From the NCBI GenBank assembly GCA_932294295.1, contig OW028573.1, forward strand, positions 66,813,829 through 66,877,828: a DNA stretch of 64,000 nt. The letters are read 5' to 3'. Of this stretch, positions 10,796 to 21,425 are shown piece after piece; the stretch's first letter is position 1; each line of letters starts with the position of its first letter. The notes below the pieces were generated by a model that worked only from the letters and a program-made list of their open reading frames with translations, ran no database searches and was not told the origin of the DNA. The position numbers and the translations under genes were made by a program. The DNA is from Alitta virens (Eukaryota; Annelida; Polychaeta; Phyllodocida; Nereididae).

Positions 10796-13700
10796 CTAAA
10801 ATGGACATTCCAGCAAATAAAAAAAAGTGACCTTTTTACGTAAGACTGCAGTAATGTTACATTTTATTCAAGCTGCTTATCAATTCTTTCCATGACAGTC
10901 TAATTGATCGAAGTGGCATATTCTATCAGAATGTTTCAGATTTAACTGACTACGTACAGATGTATGGTGGGAAAATGTGAAAAAAGCGTTCGTTAATTTA
11001 ATTTTATTACAAAAGTTGGCATTTCTGAAGGTTGGCCGTACATTTGAATGTGCGGTAGACTGCTCTCTCTCGCTCGCACATTATTAATACATAGAACTTG
11101 GAAACTCCAGATCGAGGACGTCACGTGAATCCAAGACTCCTATTGGCCGAACGAATTCCTTATTTGGGAATCCAATTTAAAAGTGTGCGTGTAAAATATG
11201 AAACAATTCACCGCATAAAATAGTTCTTAGTTCACCGCTCCAGTTTACTCTTATAATTAGCGATTTTGTATTTCAATGGTAATTAACAATATAGAATCGA
11301 GGCCCATAGGTCAAAGTGGCTGGGTTAGGTGTGTGCATCCACATGTCAGTTGCTCACAATGAGTTTCCAGGGACCCTTGGGACTCTAGGGTACCGGGCAG
11401 AAACAAAACAATACATACATTTATTGAAGCTCACTTACACTCAGAGAAGGGTCTGGCCACACAGCTGAACTGATCTGAATGTCATAGGATTCCTCACTGA
11501 AGAAAAAGATGCGAACAACATCAATTTAACAGCGTGTCTTTGTCTCAGCGATGTTGGTGGGAAGTTTAATCCGCTTGTATTTCTAGCTGCCAGAGGCAAA
11601 TGCAATGATGAGATGGTACGGCTTGCAGTATCATACAACAGGGTGGGGTCTTTTGCGTGCCAGAACATATTTTTCTACATGTTATTTTTAGGTATCCTGT
11701 TTGTAAAATTTCCTTTGTTGTGTGAAAGCACGAATATATACAGACACTGAGATCAAACACCCAGCAATTTATTGAGATATAGCTCATGACGAGTGCTTGG
11801 GTTGGAAATATTTGTTTAAATGTGTTACACTGCACTCTGGAAGTCGAAAGAGAAGAGAAATAGTTCTCTTTTGATAGCTCGATAGCTTGACAATAATTCC
11901 TACTTACATGCATGATGGGAGGCAGTTGTTGCATCCTTCTATTCTGCCATTACGAACGTCCTCATGTATTTCATCTATACAGGTTTGGTCTGAAGGGAAG
12001 ACATTATGGTTCAAGATGAAAATACCGTTTATTTCATATACACTGTACTTGGGCAAAATACAGTTCATTTCCATTTTCACATCGTTTCTAATCACCATGC
12101 AATACATTACAATAACAATGGAAGTAAACTGTATTCTGCTCAAGTGCATGTACAATTTTTTGCTTACAAATGTGTAGATGAGGATGCAGTAAATAATAGA
12201 GGTCTTACTTGCTGCAGAACACTGTTGGTACTTTGTCAAATCGCCTGGTCGGTGGTAGACCTCATATGGAGCCATGATGCAGCCACAGCGTTGAACCAGA
12301 GCTTCGTAGTAACAACTCACCAAACAAGCCTTGAAAGAGATGGGATGGTTTATGAGGACAAAAAAGAATTTTCATTAAAATAATGTTTTTGTCTTACAGT
12401 TTAGTAAATGTGCTTAGGGTATATACTTTAGAAAATATATATAGAAAAACCAGAGTTGTTGACATTGTAAATGTCCATCCAAATTGTAGAGCTTTCAGAT
12501 TATCCAAGAAATTAATTGCAAGTTGGAGTTACAGAATCAATAGTAGTGTCATTCTACAGAAAAAGTCCTTTTTAAGATAAGATAAGATAAAACTTTATTT
12601 ATAGTCAGAGGTGTAAAACAAACAGTAGAACATAAGCTATAAAGCTTTTAGACGACCGATTAAATAACAAAATAAAAATATATATACAGATGATTAGAAT
12701 GAGATTATGACTTAACTACACAATGATCAATAATTATTTTGCAGACAGATTATGCATGATCCACAACTTTCCAAGGAACTGCAACGTCTTAACAAATCTT
12801 TAAACTTAGCTATTTCATCAACCTCTTTTAATTCAACAGGTAAAGAATTCCAAATCATAGCACCTTGATACATAATAGACCTGAAACCATATTGCATAGT
12901 GTTGTAAACCGGCTTGACTTGCTTTCTAGCAGTTGGTTGTATGGGCTATCATAATCATTGCAAACTAATCGTATTGCTCTTTTATTTAGTTTCTCAAGTT
13001 TCTTGTTTTGTCCTATTGTGAAAGTATCATACACAAGTGTGCAATAGACAAAATGAGATGAGATAAATGATTCATATATTCTGAGTGTAATTGTGTTATC
13101 AATGTGTTCACATAGTCTTTAGAGTGCATTAATTAGTTTTGCTGCTTTTCTGCTAATTGTAGTAGATGTTGATACATGGTAATTCAGTTTGTTATCGATG
13201 TTGATACCTAACAGCTTAACAATGGACTCAGACTGTATTATATGATTGTCTATCTCAAAATCTATGGAAACATTTTTCCTACTCAGACATATTGCTTCGA
13301 ATTTAGATGCATTTGCTTTCATAAAATTATTTTTGAACCATGCAATATGACCATTGGGTGCATAGCATAGGGTGTTATCGTCAGCATAATTGTAAACACT
13401 ACTTAATTCAAAAAGGAAATCATTTATGTAAATGTTAAATAAGAGAGGACCCAAGAGAGAACCTTGGGGAACACCAGTTTTCTGTCCGGTGACTTATTTC
13501 GCGGAGACAGGACCCATGTGAGGCTTCATTTTTTTTCTTTCACACATTGTTATTACTCTAGAAGATACAACCTTCGATGTGATATGACACAATATTGTCC
13601 ATCATGCGCTTAACAACTTTTTTTAGGTATCTCATTATCGCTCTGACATCTTTATTGGAGTGTCACACTACTGGGGTTCAGCAGTTCTAACTTGCCTAAC

Positions 13701-16700
13701 ATGCCTTAAAATCGATCAAATTTTGGCATAGAAATGGTACCAGATAGCACTCCCAAATGAAAGAATTTAAATTATGGCAGAAATATGTTTTACACAAAAT
13801 ATAATTAAAGGTATGTCCCGCACTTTTAAGTCATTACCAATCACCCTGACAAATCAACTGCATGGGAGTATGCCTCCAATTTGTGGTGAGCATTTTCCAG
13901 TGGAGTGACTATAGCAGTCTAAAATGTGTTTGCTGCATGGCAACTAAGATATCAAACAAGTGTGATTTTATATCCTTTTAAATACTTTATTATGTAGAGT
14001 GAACTTTTTATATCATTACCAAAGGTTAACCGACAGCTGACTTAACCACTTAGCAAAATTACAATGTGAGGGCTGTGAAAAACTCGCCTATCTGCTGCAT
14101 CCCATAATTTCACATTTTTAATGCCCCTTATTACAACAACAAAAACAGACCAAAATGGCATTACCATAACGTGTCATTACCATAACATTTTCTTACATTC
14201 GTTTCGGCTATGACTGTTCCATTGATGACGTGTCATATGTGCTTTAAAATCACTGTATATTTAGTATAAATATATATACAGTAATCTACAATGTTTTTTG
14301 CAGGCTTTTTACAGAACCAGCTGTAATATATTTTGAATAATTTTTGCTGTAATTACCAAAACGCAGTGTTACCAGAACTATGACAAATTTTGCACAAATC
14401 TTCTTTTATTATTATCAACTTATCCACAAAAATTCTTCACAAAACCTAAATTCACATATGTGTCTTTTTAACAATATATAAGCCATCTACATGCAGTCGC
14501 AACATAAACTTGTCACTTGAGGATTTGAAAATAATAGGTGACTTTGAACTTATTATTATGATCAGCTGCAAAAACAGTTATCATTTAAATTCCATTTAGA
14601 TATTTTTCACATTATTATTTGCCTGTTGTGGTAATGACAAAAGTTAGTTTTCAAACAACTGTAACTACAATAAATTGGCAAATGAATCACTGCTGGCTGT
14701 TGCTTTATGTAATCCAAAACCTACAGTTATTCAAAACAAAAAAATTGGACTGATATTACTATATTTGGTGAATCATATCATACAACCAAAAAAGGACTTT
14801 CTCGGTAGAATGATTCAGTATGCTTATGATATTCAAGATGGTTGCTGCAGTACTGGGTACCATGCATACTTAAAACGGGTCTCACCTCTTTCGTGTAATA
14901 GTGGCCATAATCAGACTGAAAATCAGCATTATCCCTCTCAGTGCAGTTTGAGAATGGCGATCCGAGTCTAGTTATGTTATTCTGAAAGTGGCAGAAATTA
15001 CTTAGAAAAAAAAACGGGGTAAAGTAAAGCATAGTGAAATAAACAAACTTTATTTAAAATTAATTTCAAAATATATTACATTCATCACTAGGATAAACAC
15101 ATTCAGTCATTAAAGACACATAAATATCTAAATTTTGTTGATTGGATTACCAGTAAAATAGATTGCCAAAAAGTCAACTCCCAACGTTTTAACCAAGAAA
15201 ATCCCTCTCTATACAAATTAACTTAAAGTTTACTATCTTTGAAATGATCATTTTTTGCCATCATTAGAAGCACTGATTTTAACCTATAACCGTTTTGTTT
15301 GATCAAAAAAAGCAAGAAATATTTACCATCCTCATAGCAATCGAATGCACTCTCCCTGCAGAGACTGAGAGAGCATTAATCTCCGGGAAGGAAAGGGTGT
15401 TGAAAGGGTGAATAGAGATGGCGATGCCCATGCCCTCTGCAATGCCACCTGGCGGGTATTCCAATGTGTCAACCATCAATGTTAGCTGCAGCCCTGGAAT
15501 ACGTATGGATCATATATAGACAAAGGGTTGTCAAAATGACTAGAGGGTAACATATAGTCATACAGGACTACCCCTAGCAATCTTGACGACTCTGTATATT
15601 TTATATATTTGGAGAGGATTATACTTTCGTATGTTATAAATATTCTTGATTCAAATATTCATACAAAGAAAATATTTTTAGAGAAATCATTTTAGTTTGT
15701 TTTAGAGTATAATATCTGACTTAACGGCGAAAATATTTGGCTACGCAAATACACACTTATTCAGTAACCACATAGAAGGTTGCTGTTTTACTTGTCTCAG
15801 CATAAACACAATATCCAGTTGAGAAATGATCATTCACGTTTTTTTGCACCCTGTTCTGTGTGAGCACTAGACCACCTAAATCGAACCAGAATGAATTTTC
15901 ATTTTTTGAAAGAAGGAGAATATGTTCTTACCATAAAGACGCCCACTTTGGAAGCTTTGCAGGGGATATTCAAACCCTAATTCTTCACTTTTGTCGTTGA
16001 AGGTGTAACAATTGCCAAACCTAGGTGACAGACTATGAGTGAAATTGCTGCAAGAATATATAATTTTACGAATATAGTTGTTTATACAGTGGTACATACG
16101 TTACGAAACCATCTCAAATGAAATGCCTACTCAACGAACCTGGTAGAGCAGTGATAGCCATTGAAACTGCAGTCGAGTATGAGACCATCTTTCTGAACAC
16201 CAACAAACTCTCTTTCCTCCCTGAAAATGTGCACAATATCAGTGAGCCTGGAGTTATTGTAACGTTTTAAAAATATAAGGGTTGATCAATTTTATTTTTA
16301 AAGATTTCAATCAGCGAATTGCTGATTTTATGCGGTCAAGCCCAGAAGTTTACATTTACAACGTATTAGTTTGCTATGATAAAGGCATGTAGGGCACCAG
16401 TCGTCTGTCAATAAACTTGGGACTTAATTTGCATTACTAGAGCAAGATGTCTCAGAATAAAAAGTGAATGAAATCGTGCAACTGAGAAAAAAAGGGTAGC
16501 TAAAACATTGGTTAGAATTGTTATTTGAATTGCCAGATTTGTGATCATCTATTTATTAATATATAAGAGAAAGATGTAATGAAAATGAACTGTATTCTGC
16601 TCTGGAGTATGTATACTTTTGGGCCGACTGTATCTTTAATTCATAAACTAATTGACCTTTATTCATTCTCAATTCTCTGGTTCTTTTAATCCTTACCTTG

Positions 16701-19700
16701 TGAGGTTTCCATACTCGTTCAGAAAATCATCGACTGCAGCATAATTATCGGAAACCTCGAAAGAAAGTTGCTGGAGGTCCGGGTTGGCCATTTGTTGTGG
16801 CGGTGGTTCATACCCTCCACGGTCTTGGGGTCCTGGTGGCAACTGTCTCTGTAAAACATTATCTTACGATGTCATGATGATATTGTGACGTTTATTTTAG
16901 TAAATTACAACTACAAGAGTTTGATAATATAAAATGAAAATTAACATTTATACATGGCCTAATGTGCCATGTGCGTTTTCCATGAGAAAGATAAACGCAT
17001 GGAAAACGCATGGTTTTTGCCTCATTATAATTAGCTAAATACCATGCGTTTATCTTTCTCATGGAAAACGCACGTGGCACATTTGGCCATGTACAAGGCT
17101 AAAATGGTTGGGTTTATATATTTAATAGCCCTGGTTTTCCACTGAGGTTTTAGGGTTCACACAGGGCTATGTATGCTTCAAAAAAGATATTGTATTCTGT
17201 CGTATTTTTAATACAAAGCATGCATGCAGCACCTATCACAAAATGGACACATATTTCATCAATAAGTCGAACTTTAACTTCATGATGATGATGATAAGAA
17301 GGCCAACATTATCATTGGTAAGAAAAATTAAGTTGATCATTGCAGAGATGTGTTTTTCATCAGAAAATAGAAAGTTGAGATTTGACTTGGTTGGTCACAT
17401 TGCATGGAAAATTACCACCAAAAGACAAGTGGACATTTGTTTTGAGTCCTTGACATTCTAGGGCAGGATAAACCAAAGTACTCTCAACCATTATATTAAA
17501 TTAATCAACAAGGTCACTGAACTGATTTGAGCTTATGAACGTGGTGACCTTCAACTCTCAAAGGACATGAGTAAGAGTCTTTTGATAGCTTCTAAAGTGC
17601 TCATATTGATATCCGTGAAGGCAAACTTGGTGATTCCAAGCGTGAACATATCAAAATAACGGGAAACAGGCACGCCCAGTAACCATGTGACCTTTTCTAT
17701 TGTTCTTTTGCGGAATATAACCAAAGGCAGTAAAAAAAAAAAAAAAAACAATCAACCAAATTAGTAAATATGTATAAGTTAGTTATATCCCTCATAGTCG
17801 GGAGTTAACTATCATTTTGGTTGTTTATATCCCGCCGCCTTCGGCATCGGGATATAACCTACAAAACTGTTAGTTAACTCCTTCCTGTTCAGGATATTAC
17901 TAATACATATTTATGTTCTGCAGACGTTCTATATTTTTGATTGCTCATTGGTCTTCTATTAAACTTATCTCACGTGTGTTTTCTTTCTTTCCTTCTTGGG
18001 TTTCTTTCGTTCTTTCTTAAGTAATTTTCTTTCTCTCTTTCTTCTCTTTTTCTTTCTTACTAACTTTTTCTTTCTTTCATGTTCTTTCTTACTTTCTTAA
18101 CTTAAAAATAAAGTATCTATCTAAAGTAAGTAAGTATCTTCCTTTCTTTCGATATTTTGTTCGTTATTTCTCTTTCTTTCACATTCTTTCTTGTAAAATT
18201 TCTTTCTTCTTTCTTTTTTTTCTTTCTGGTAAACTTACTTTTCCTCGAGTTCGGCCGCCAGCCGATCCTGGACCAATGGGACTTCCAGAACCATCTTAAT
18301 TAAATTAAATAATTTCAAATAATTAATCATTAAATATACCCATTTATTATTATCGCTTATGCAAGCCACTACATTTAATACATTTCTTTGTTCTTGTGAA
18401 AGAACTGTGTTTTTGTTGCAGTTTCAAGAAAACACATAGAAAACAGAAAAAGATATATTATACTTATACTGTACATTTCATATGAATTCTTTGTCAAACA
18501 TAAAGGAGATGTTTTAAGTACACTTTAAAAACTGCGTATATTTGACGATGGCAAGGCTGGAAAGCGTGAGAGTCTCACTAGAGGCACAAGTTTCGGTCCA
18601 CTTATTGACCTCCTCTCGGTTACTGCATCATCATTCAATCACCTACATTTATTTTATTTTTTCTATAGCTGTGAACCATAACTTGAAATTTACCATATAG
18701 TAATATCGAAAAATTAGTCATAGATGAACAGGCTATTTCCACTATAAAATATTTTGACCTCCAATTAAATCGTGTGACTATGTATCACCTAAACAACAGG
18801 GGTGACATCATAGCTTACCAACGACATCATTTGTACTTTGGAGTTGTGACCATGTGTTATGACTATGTCTCCCATAGTGAAAAAGCTGAAATATGTACCT
18901 GTTTGGGGATTTAGACTCCCTCCATTGTTTGGCGCTGTTGGACCTGACCCTCCTGTTGGCTCTGATCCACCTTGTCCTGTTGGCCCTGAACCACCTGTAT
19001 TTTGTCCTGTTGGCCCTGATCCACCTGTATTTTGTCCTGTTGGCCCTGATCCACCAGTATTTTGTCCTGTCGGCCCTGGTCCACCAGTATTTTGTCCTGT
19101 TGGCCCTGATCCACCAGTATTTTGTCTTGTTGGCCCTGAACCACCTGTATTTTGTCCTGTTCGCCCTGAGTTAGGTCCAGATTGACCTGGTTGTTTTGTA
19201 TTTATACGATTGTCTGGACTGTATTTGTCGAAAAACGCTTGCAGTTCGGCAGTCGTGTTTTGCAATAGAGATATTCTGATGGGGTTCATATTGCAGACTG
19301 TGACACTAGGAAAGGGCAGGAAGGCATAGTCCAGCTTGACGACTGTGCTGTAAGGACGACCATAATATTCTTGAAAAATCAATGTCAGTTGATATAGGGA
19401 AGCTCCAAGAGCAGCCAGGAAGCAGAGCACCCAGAAGGCAGTTGACCACCAACGGTTGGAATTCTTGATGTGCAGGACTCCTTGCAGAGTGGTTTGGTCA
19501 GCAAATTTGGTCAACAAATCTGCTGTTGTTTTTCTTTTCTTGCGAGGTCGCCCATCTCGAGGGCGCCGATGCTGTAAAATAAACTCGTGTATTATTGTAG
19601 GATTCAGAATAAACGTCCACTTATTTATCTGTCATATTTTGTCATATCTTTCTCACACTAATCATGAAGTAGCACAAACTGGACAGGAACCTAAAACTGA

Positions 19701-20231
19701 CAATGATGCAGCTGTAATAATTTTGATGTACAGTTTGCTATGTGTAAATTGTAATTCCTTTTTATTTATTATAATATTCAATTTGATGTAAAAATTGCAA
19801 ATAAATGTATCTGAATCTGAAGCTTTCAAATCTCTGTGCCATGACAAAGGAACATTGTGATCAGAAGGCAAATTGATTTATTAATTGATTGATTGTTTAT
19901 TTAATTATATTACAAACATAAGCCATTGGTGTAAAACATAAGTAATTTGCTTAAGATGTAAAAAGATTTCTGACATTACGTAGTAACTTACGTCTACAGG
20001 AAAAATATTGCTCCAGAGGTGTCAATTTTAGAGTTTCGTCTGATTTACTGGTGACATTTCTGTGATAGATAGATAGATAGATCTATTGACAGCTAGATAG
20101 ATAGATAGATAGATATATCTATTGACAGCTACATGGCCAAATGTGCCACGTGCGTTTCCCAGGCGTTTGGATAAACGCATGGAAAACGCACGGGAAACGC
20201 ATGGCAAACGCACGTGGCACAATTGCCCATG

Positions 20232-20269
<38 letters not shown>

Positions 20270-21425
20270 TGGGATGTGCACCCCTCTAAGGCAATTCCTT
20301 GCCGCTATCGAGGGTTGAATGATGAGGAGAGAGAGAGGAGGAGTCCACCCATGTTACACATTTACCCCATGGAAGGGATCTTTTACTTGCTGCTCGTGAT
20401 CGAAGTACAGATTGTGAACTTATTTAGAAATATCCGCTTGAAATCTCTAGTGATGAAATACGGGTTTTTCCACACCAGATACATATCCCCTTAATTGGAT
20501 CAAATTTGCTTATGTGTTAAAAATGTAATAATTATGCTGAGACAATCAAGAACAGTCTCAATTGCAAAGTGTTCATTGACCTACACAACTTGATTAGAAA
20601 GAATTTGTACATGATGTATAAAATGTTGCTAATTTAAGTTTTTCAACCACAGTACATCATAGTGTCGCTGCAAATTAGGGATTTCATTAATCTCTGTTAA
20701 GTGATTATGAACAGTTATACATGCTCAAACGAAGGTCTCTATGTTATGATGAATACCAAAATTCTAAATTGACAGTTTTTGGGTTATTTGCCCAGTGCTT
20801 TGAACTTTATTCATAAAATATGTCTGAATTCATATTTTAAGAATGTCAAGGAATCGTAAGTTATAGGAAACCGTACATAAAACACAGGCTATTTGTACGG
20901 ATAATTTATGAAGTAATGTCATAACAAGTCACCTAAGGTCAAGTTAAAATACTTGACCTTATGTGGCTTGTTATGACATAAGCACAATGATCGACTAGCT
21001 AAACAAATTGCCTTAACAAAATTTGCTGGAGACCTTCGTGGGGTGTTTCAAATTTAGGAAAACATAAAATTAAGGGCACCAATTAGAACTGCTGGGAACT
21101 GTGGTATATTGGAGAGACCTACCGGATCCAGTCTGGGGTCGTTGCCTCTCTTTGGGGGCATCCGATAGGGCTCCACATCGCTGTAGGACGAGGACCTCGC
21201 AGGATAAACGAAAGAGAGGCGAGATTGGGAATCTTGGTAGTCCCAGTCTCTGGTCAAGCCAAAGTGACCCCTCCGTGGACTGTCCAGTGTCCGAGAGTAG
21301 TCCATCATGTCATGCCTAGCCAGTCTTCTCTGTCCTCTGCTAACAGACGAAGGATTGTCCAAGTCGTCAAAGCTCCTGTTGTCATAGAAATGGCCATGGG
21401 CCTGGTTTCTGCCACCATGTCCCAT
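9769..21425 (-). CDS. DEG/ENaC/ASIC-family sodium channel subunit, 13 coding exons, 749 aa
   Basis: Minus-strand exons, 5' to 3': 21425-21123, 19571-18819, 16848-16697, 16220-16140, 16047-15932, 15493-15327, 14981-14886, 12329-12209, 11989-11908, 11496-11439, 10795-10689, 10324-10249, 9906-9769. All junctions are GT-AG and in frame, summing to 2250 nt. The product is a trimeric, amiloride-type Na+ channel subunit of the plasma membrane. It has two membrane helices (TM1 about residues 145-166; TM2 in the last exon), short cytosolic ends and a large Cys-rich ectodomain. Hallmarks are 'FPSVTVCNMNPIR' after TM1, 'LDCSFNGYHC', 'FGNCYTFN', 'CGC', 'ISSAVWP', 'VNIYYRDLN' and 'SDIGGTLGLWLGVSVIT' with the GVS selectivity filter. 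An in-frame TAA precedes the ATG, which sits on an AG. A non-coding first exon upstream is therefore likely. The subfamily (FaNaC, HyNaC-like or ASIC-like) is undecided. Confidence 0.93.
11089..11170 (+). mobile_element. Half copy of MITE family B
   Basis: 'acttggaaactccagatcga' followed by 'acgtcacgtgaatccaagac' and 'tcctattgg' matches one arm of the 61219-61375 element. It lies in DEG/ENaC intron 10. Confidence 0.5.
11439..14981 (-). CDS. DEG/ENaC exons 7-10: cysteine-rich thumb
   Basis: Exon 7 (14981-14886): 'NNITRLGSPFSNCTE' and 'HYYTKE'. Exon 8 (12329-12209): 'ACLVSCYYEALVQRCGCIMA'. Exon 9 (11989-11908): 'TCIDEIHEDVRNGRIEGC' and 'CLPSC'. Exon 10 (11496-11439): 'ESYDIQISSAVWPDPSL'. These are the conserved thumb cysteines and the 'C-x-E-x-x-Y...S-x-x-W-P' block. 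The 2.5-kb intron 7 has received a truncated LINE. Confidence 0.9.
12038..12165. mobile_element. Small inverted-repeat element related to MITE family D
   Basis: Arms near 12048-12085 ('gtacttgggcaaaatacagt') and 12118-12155 ('aaactgtattctgctcaagt') are inverted relatives. The same 'actgtattctgctc' segment occurs inside the 16332-16632 copy. It lies in DEG/ENaC intron 8. Confidence 0.5.
12565..13492 (-). mobile_element. 5'-truncated LINE (RT 3' half)
   Basis: Minus strand, inside DEG/ENaC intron 7. It begins at 'TGVPQGSLLGPLLF', continues through 'YADDNTLCYAPNG' (catalytic YADD) and 'KLLGINIDNKLNYH', and ends in 'ttatcttatcttatc' (plus strand: gataagataagataa at 12575-12590). Truncation at the 5' side and a simple-repeat 3' tail are the signature of target-primed reverse transcription. 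The RT is a different lineage from the 4776 element, since its tail and RT sequence differ. Confidence 0.85.
13119..13454 (-). pseudogene. Reverse transcriptase fragment (palm/thumb) of truncated LINE
   Basis: An open frame of about 111 codons: 'GPLLFNIYINDFLFEL', 'YADDNTL' (two catalytic Asp), 'KANASKFEAICLSRKN', 'LLGINIDNKLNYH' and 'SRKAAKLINAL'. It then hits a stop, and decayed RT homology continues to about 12760. Confidence 0.88.
15327..16047 (-). CDS. DEG/ENaC exons 5-6: 'FGNCYTFN' and beta-ball/palm
   Basis: Exon 5 (16047-15932) carries 'SPRFGNCYTFND', a family signature. Exon 6 (15493-15327) carries 'GLQLTLMVDTLEYPPGG' and 'GIAISIHPFNTLSFPEI', the palm strands with the conserved His-Pro and Pro-rich loop. 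Confidence 0.9.
16140..16848 (-). CDS. DEG/ENaC exons 3-4: proximal ectodomain
   Basis: Exon 3 (16848-16697) encodes a Pro/Gln-rich linker then 'VDDFLNEYGNLT'. Exon 4 (16220-16140) encodes 'FVGVQKDGLILDCSFNGYHC', the conserved finger-domain block with two cysteines seen in ENaC, ASIC and FaNaC. The exon 3/4 junction is phase 2 and uses AG donors. Confidence 0.88.
16332..16632. mobile_element. MITE family D, two-ended copy
   Basis: The left end is 'caagcccagaagtttacatt' and the right end 'tatacttttgggccgactgta', inverted relatives of each other and Tc1-like. There is no coding capacity. It lies in DEG/ENaC intron 3. Confidence 0.65.
16951..17093. mobile_element. Palindromic MITE family A, copy 1
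   Basis: The ends 'tacatggcctaatgtgccat' and 'tggcacatttggccatgta' are inverted repeats. The arms continue inward through 'gcgttttccatgagaaagat' and its complement 'atctttctcatggaaaacgc'. About 143 bp in all, almost fully self-complementary, in DEG/ENaC intron 2. Confidence 0.85.
17785..17890. repeat. Inverted repeat ('ggagttaacta')
   Basis: 'ggagttaacta' near 17801 is mirrored by 'tagttaactcc' near 17872. Between them lies a second, smaller inverted pair ('atatcccg' / 'cgggatat') around 'ccttcggc'. It may be a MITE relic; a single copy was seen. Confidence 0.55.
17955..18240 (+). repeat. Polypyrimidine (TTTC)n microsatellite
   Basis: A long imperfect run of tttc/ttct units in DEG/ENaC intron 2. 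Confidence 0.9.
18819..19571 (-). CDS. DEG/ENaC exon 2: gating motif, TM1 and repeat insert
   Basis: Residues 102-352. A basic stretch (RPRKKRK) is followed by 'TTLQGVLHI' (the gating HG motif position), TM1 'STAFWVLCFLAALGASLYQL' and the conserved 'FPSVTVCN'. Then comes a Gly/Pro/Thr/Gln repeat insert and a divergent segment ending 'KVQMMSL' at a GTAAGC donor. An earlier GT (after 'NPQTG') would break frame into exon 3, so the later donor was chosen. Confidence 0.88.
18945..19185 (-). repeat. Coding minisatellite, 30-bp unit (10-aa unit NTGGSGPTGQ)
   Basis: On the minus strand six near-identical 30-bp units encode NTGGSGPTRQ, NTGGSGPTGQ, NTGGPGPTGQ and NTGGSGPTGQ three times, with degenerate flanks. 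Because the unit length is a multiple of three, unit gain or loss keeps the channel frame. Open frames on the opposite strand and in other frames (18859-19185, 18893-19174, 18911-19144) are shadows of the array. Confidence 0.92.
19640..19821 (+). mobile_element. Truncated LINE 3' end
   Basis: An AT-rich 3' UTR-like stretch ending 'aaataaatgtatctgaatct', the same 'ctgaatct' tail as the 4776-7952 LINE. It lies in DEG/ENaC intron 1. Confidence 0.55.
20065..20275 (+). repeat. (GATA)n microsatellite interrupted by a MITE
   Basis: Two gata runs (about 20065-20117 and 20234-20270) flank the family A element at 20130-20233. The segment 'tctattgacagct' occurs twice on the left. Confidence 0.85.
20130..20233. 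mobile_element. Palindromic MITE family A, copy 2
   Basis: The ends 'tacatggccaaatgtgccac' and 'gtggcacaattgcccatgta' are inverted repeats and match copy 1 at 16951-17093. The interior is a short array of 'aacgcatgg' / 'aacgcacgg' units. About 104 bp. Confidence 0.85.
20917..20978. repeat. Perfect-type hairpin, 28-bp arms
   Basis: 'tgtcataacaagtcacctaa' and onward is mirrored by '...ttatgtggcttgttatgaca' around a 6-base loop. It lies in DEG/ENaC intron 1. No further copy was found. Confidence 0.8.
21123..21425 (-). CDS. DEG/ENaC exon 1: cytosolic N-terminus
   Basis: Residues 1-101, hydrophilic and rich in Arg, Asp, Ser and Tyr (starts MGHGGRNQ), with no recognised domain. ATG at 21423-21425. 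The donor GTAGGT follows 'LDP'. ENaC/ASIC subunits usually have shorter N-termini, so this is an extended, probably disordered tail and possibly a phosphorylation or scaffold segment. Confidence 0.8.

Noticed and set aside
11904..12323. A single 139-codon minus-strand gene
   Set aside because: It joins channel exons 8 and 9 by reading through the intron between them. The spliced exons fit the ENaC thumb.
18859..19185. Leu/Pro-rich plus-strand repeat proteins and a Gln/Asp-rich minus-strand frame
   Set aside because: All are other-frame readings of the 30-bp minisatellite, whose true frame is fixed by the channel's TM1 exon.
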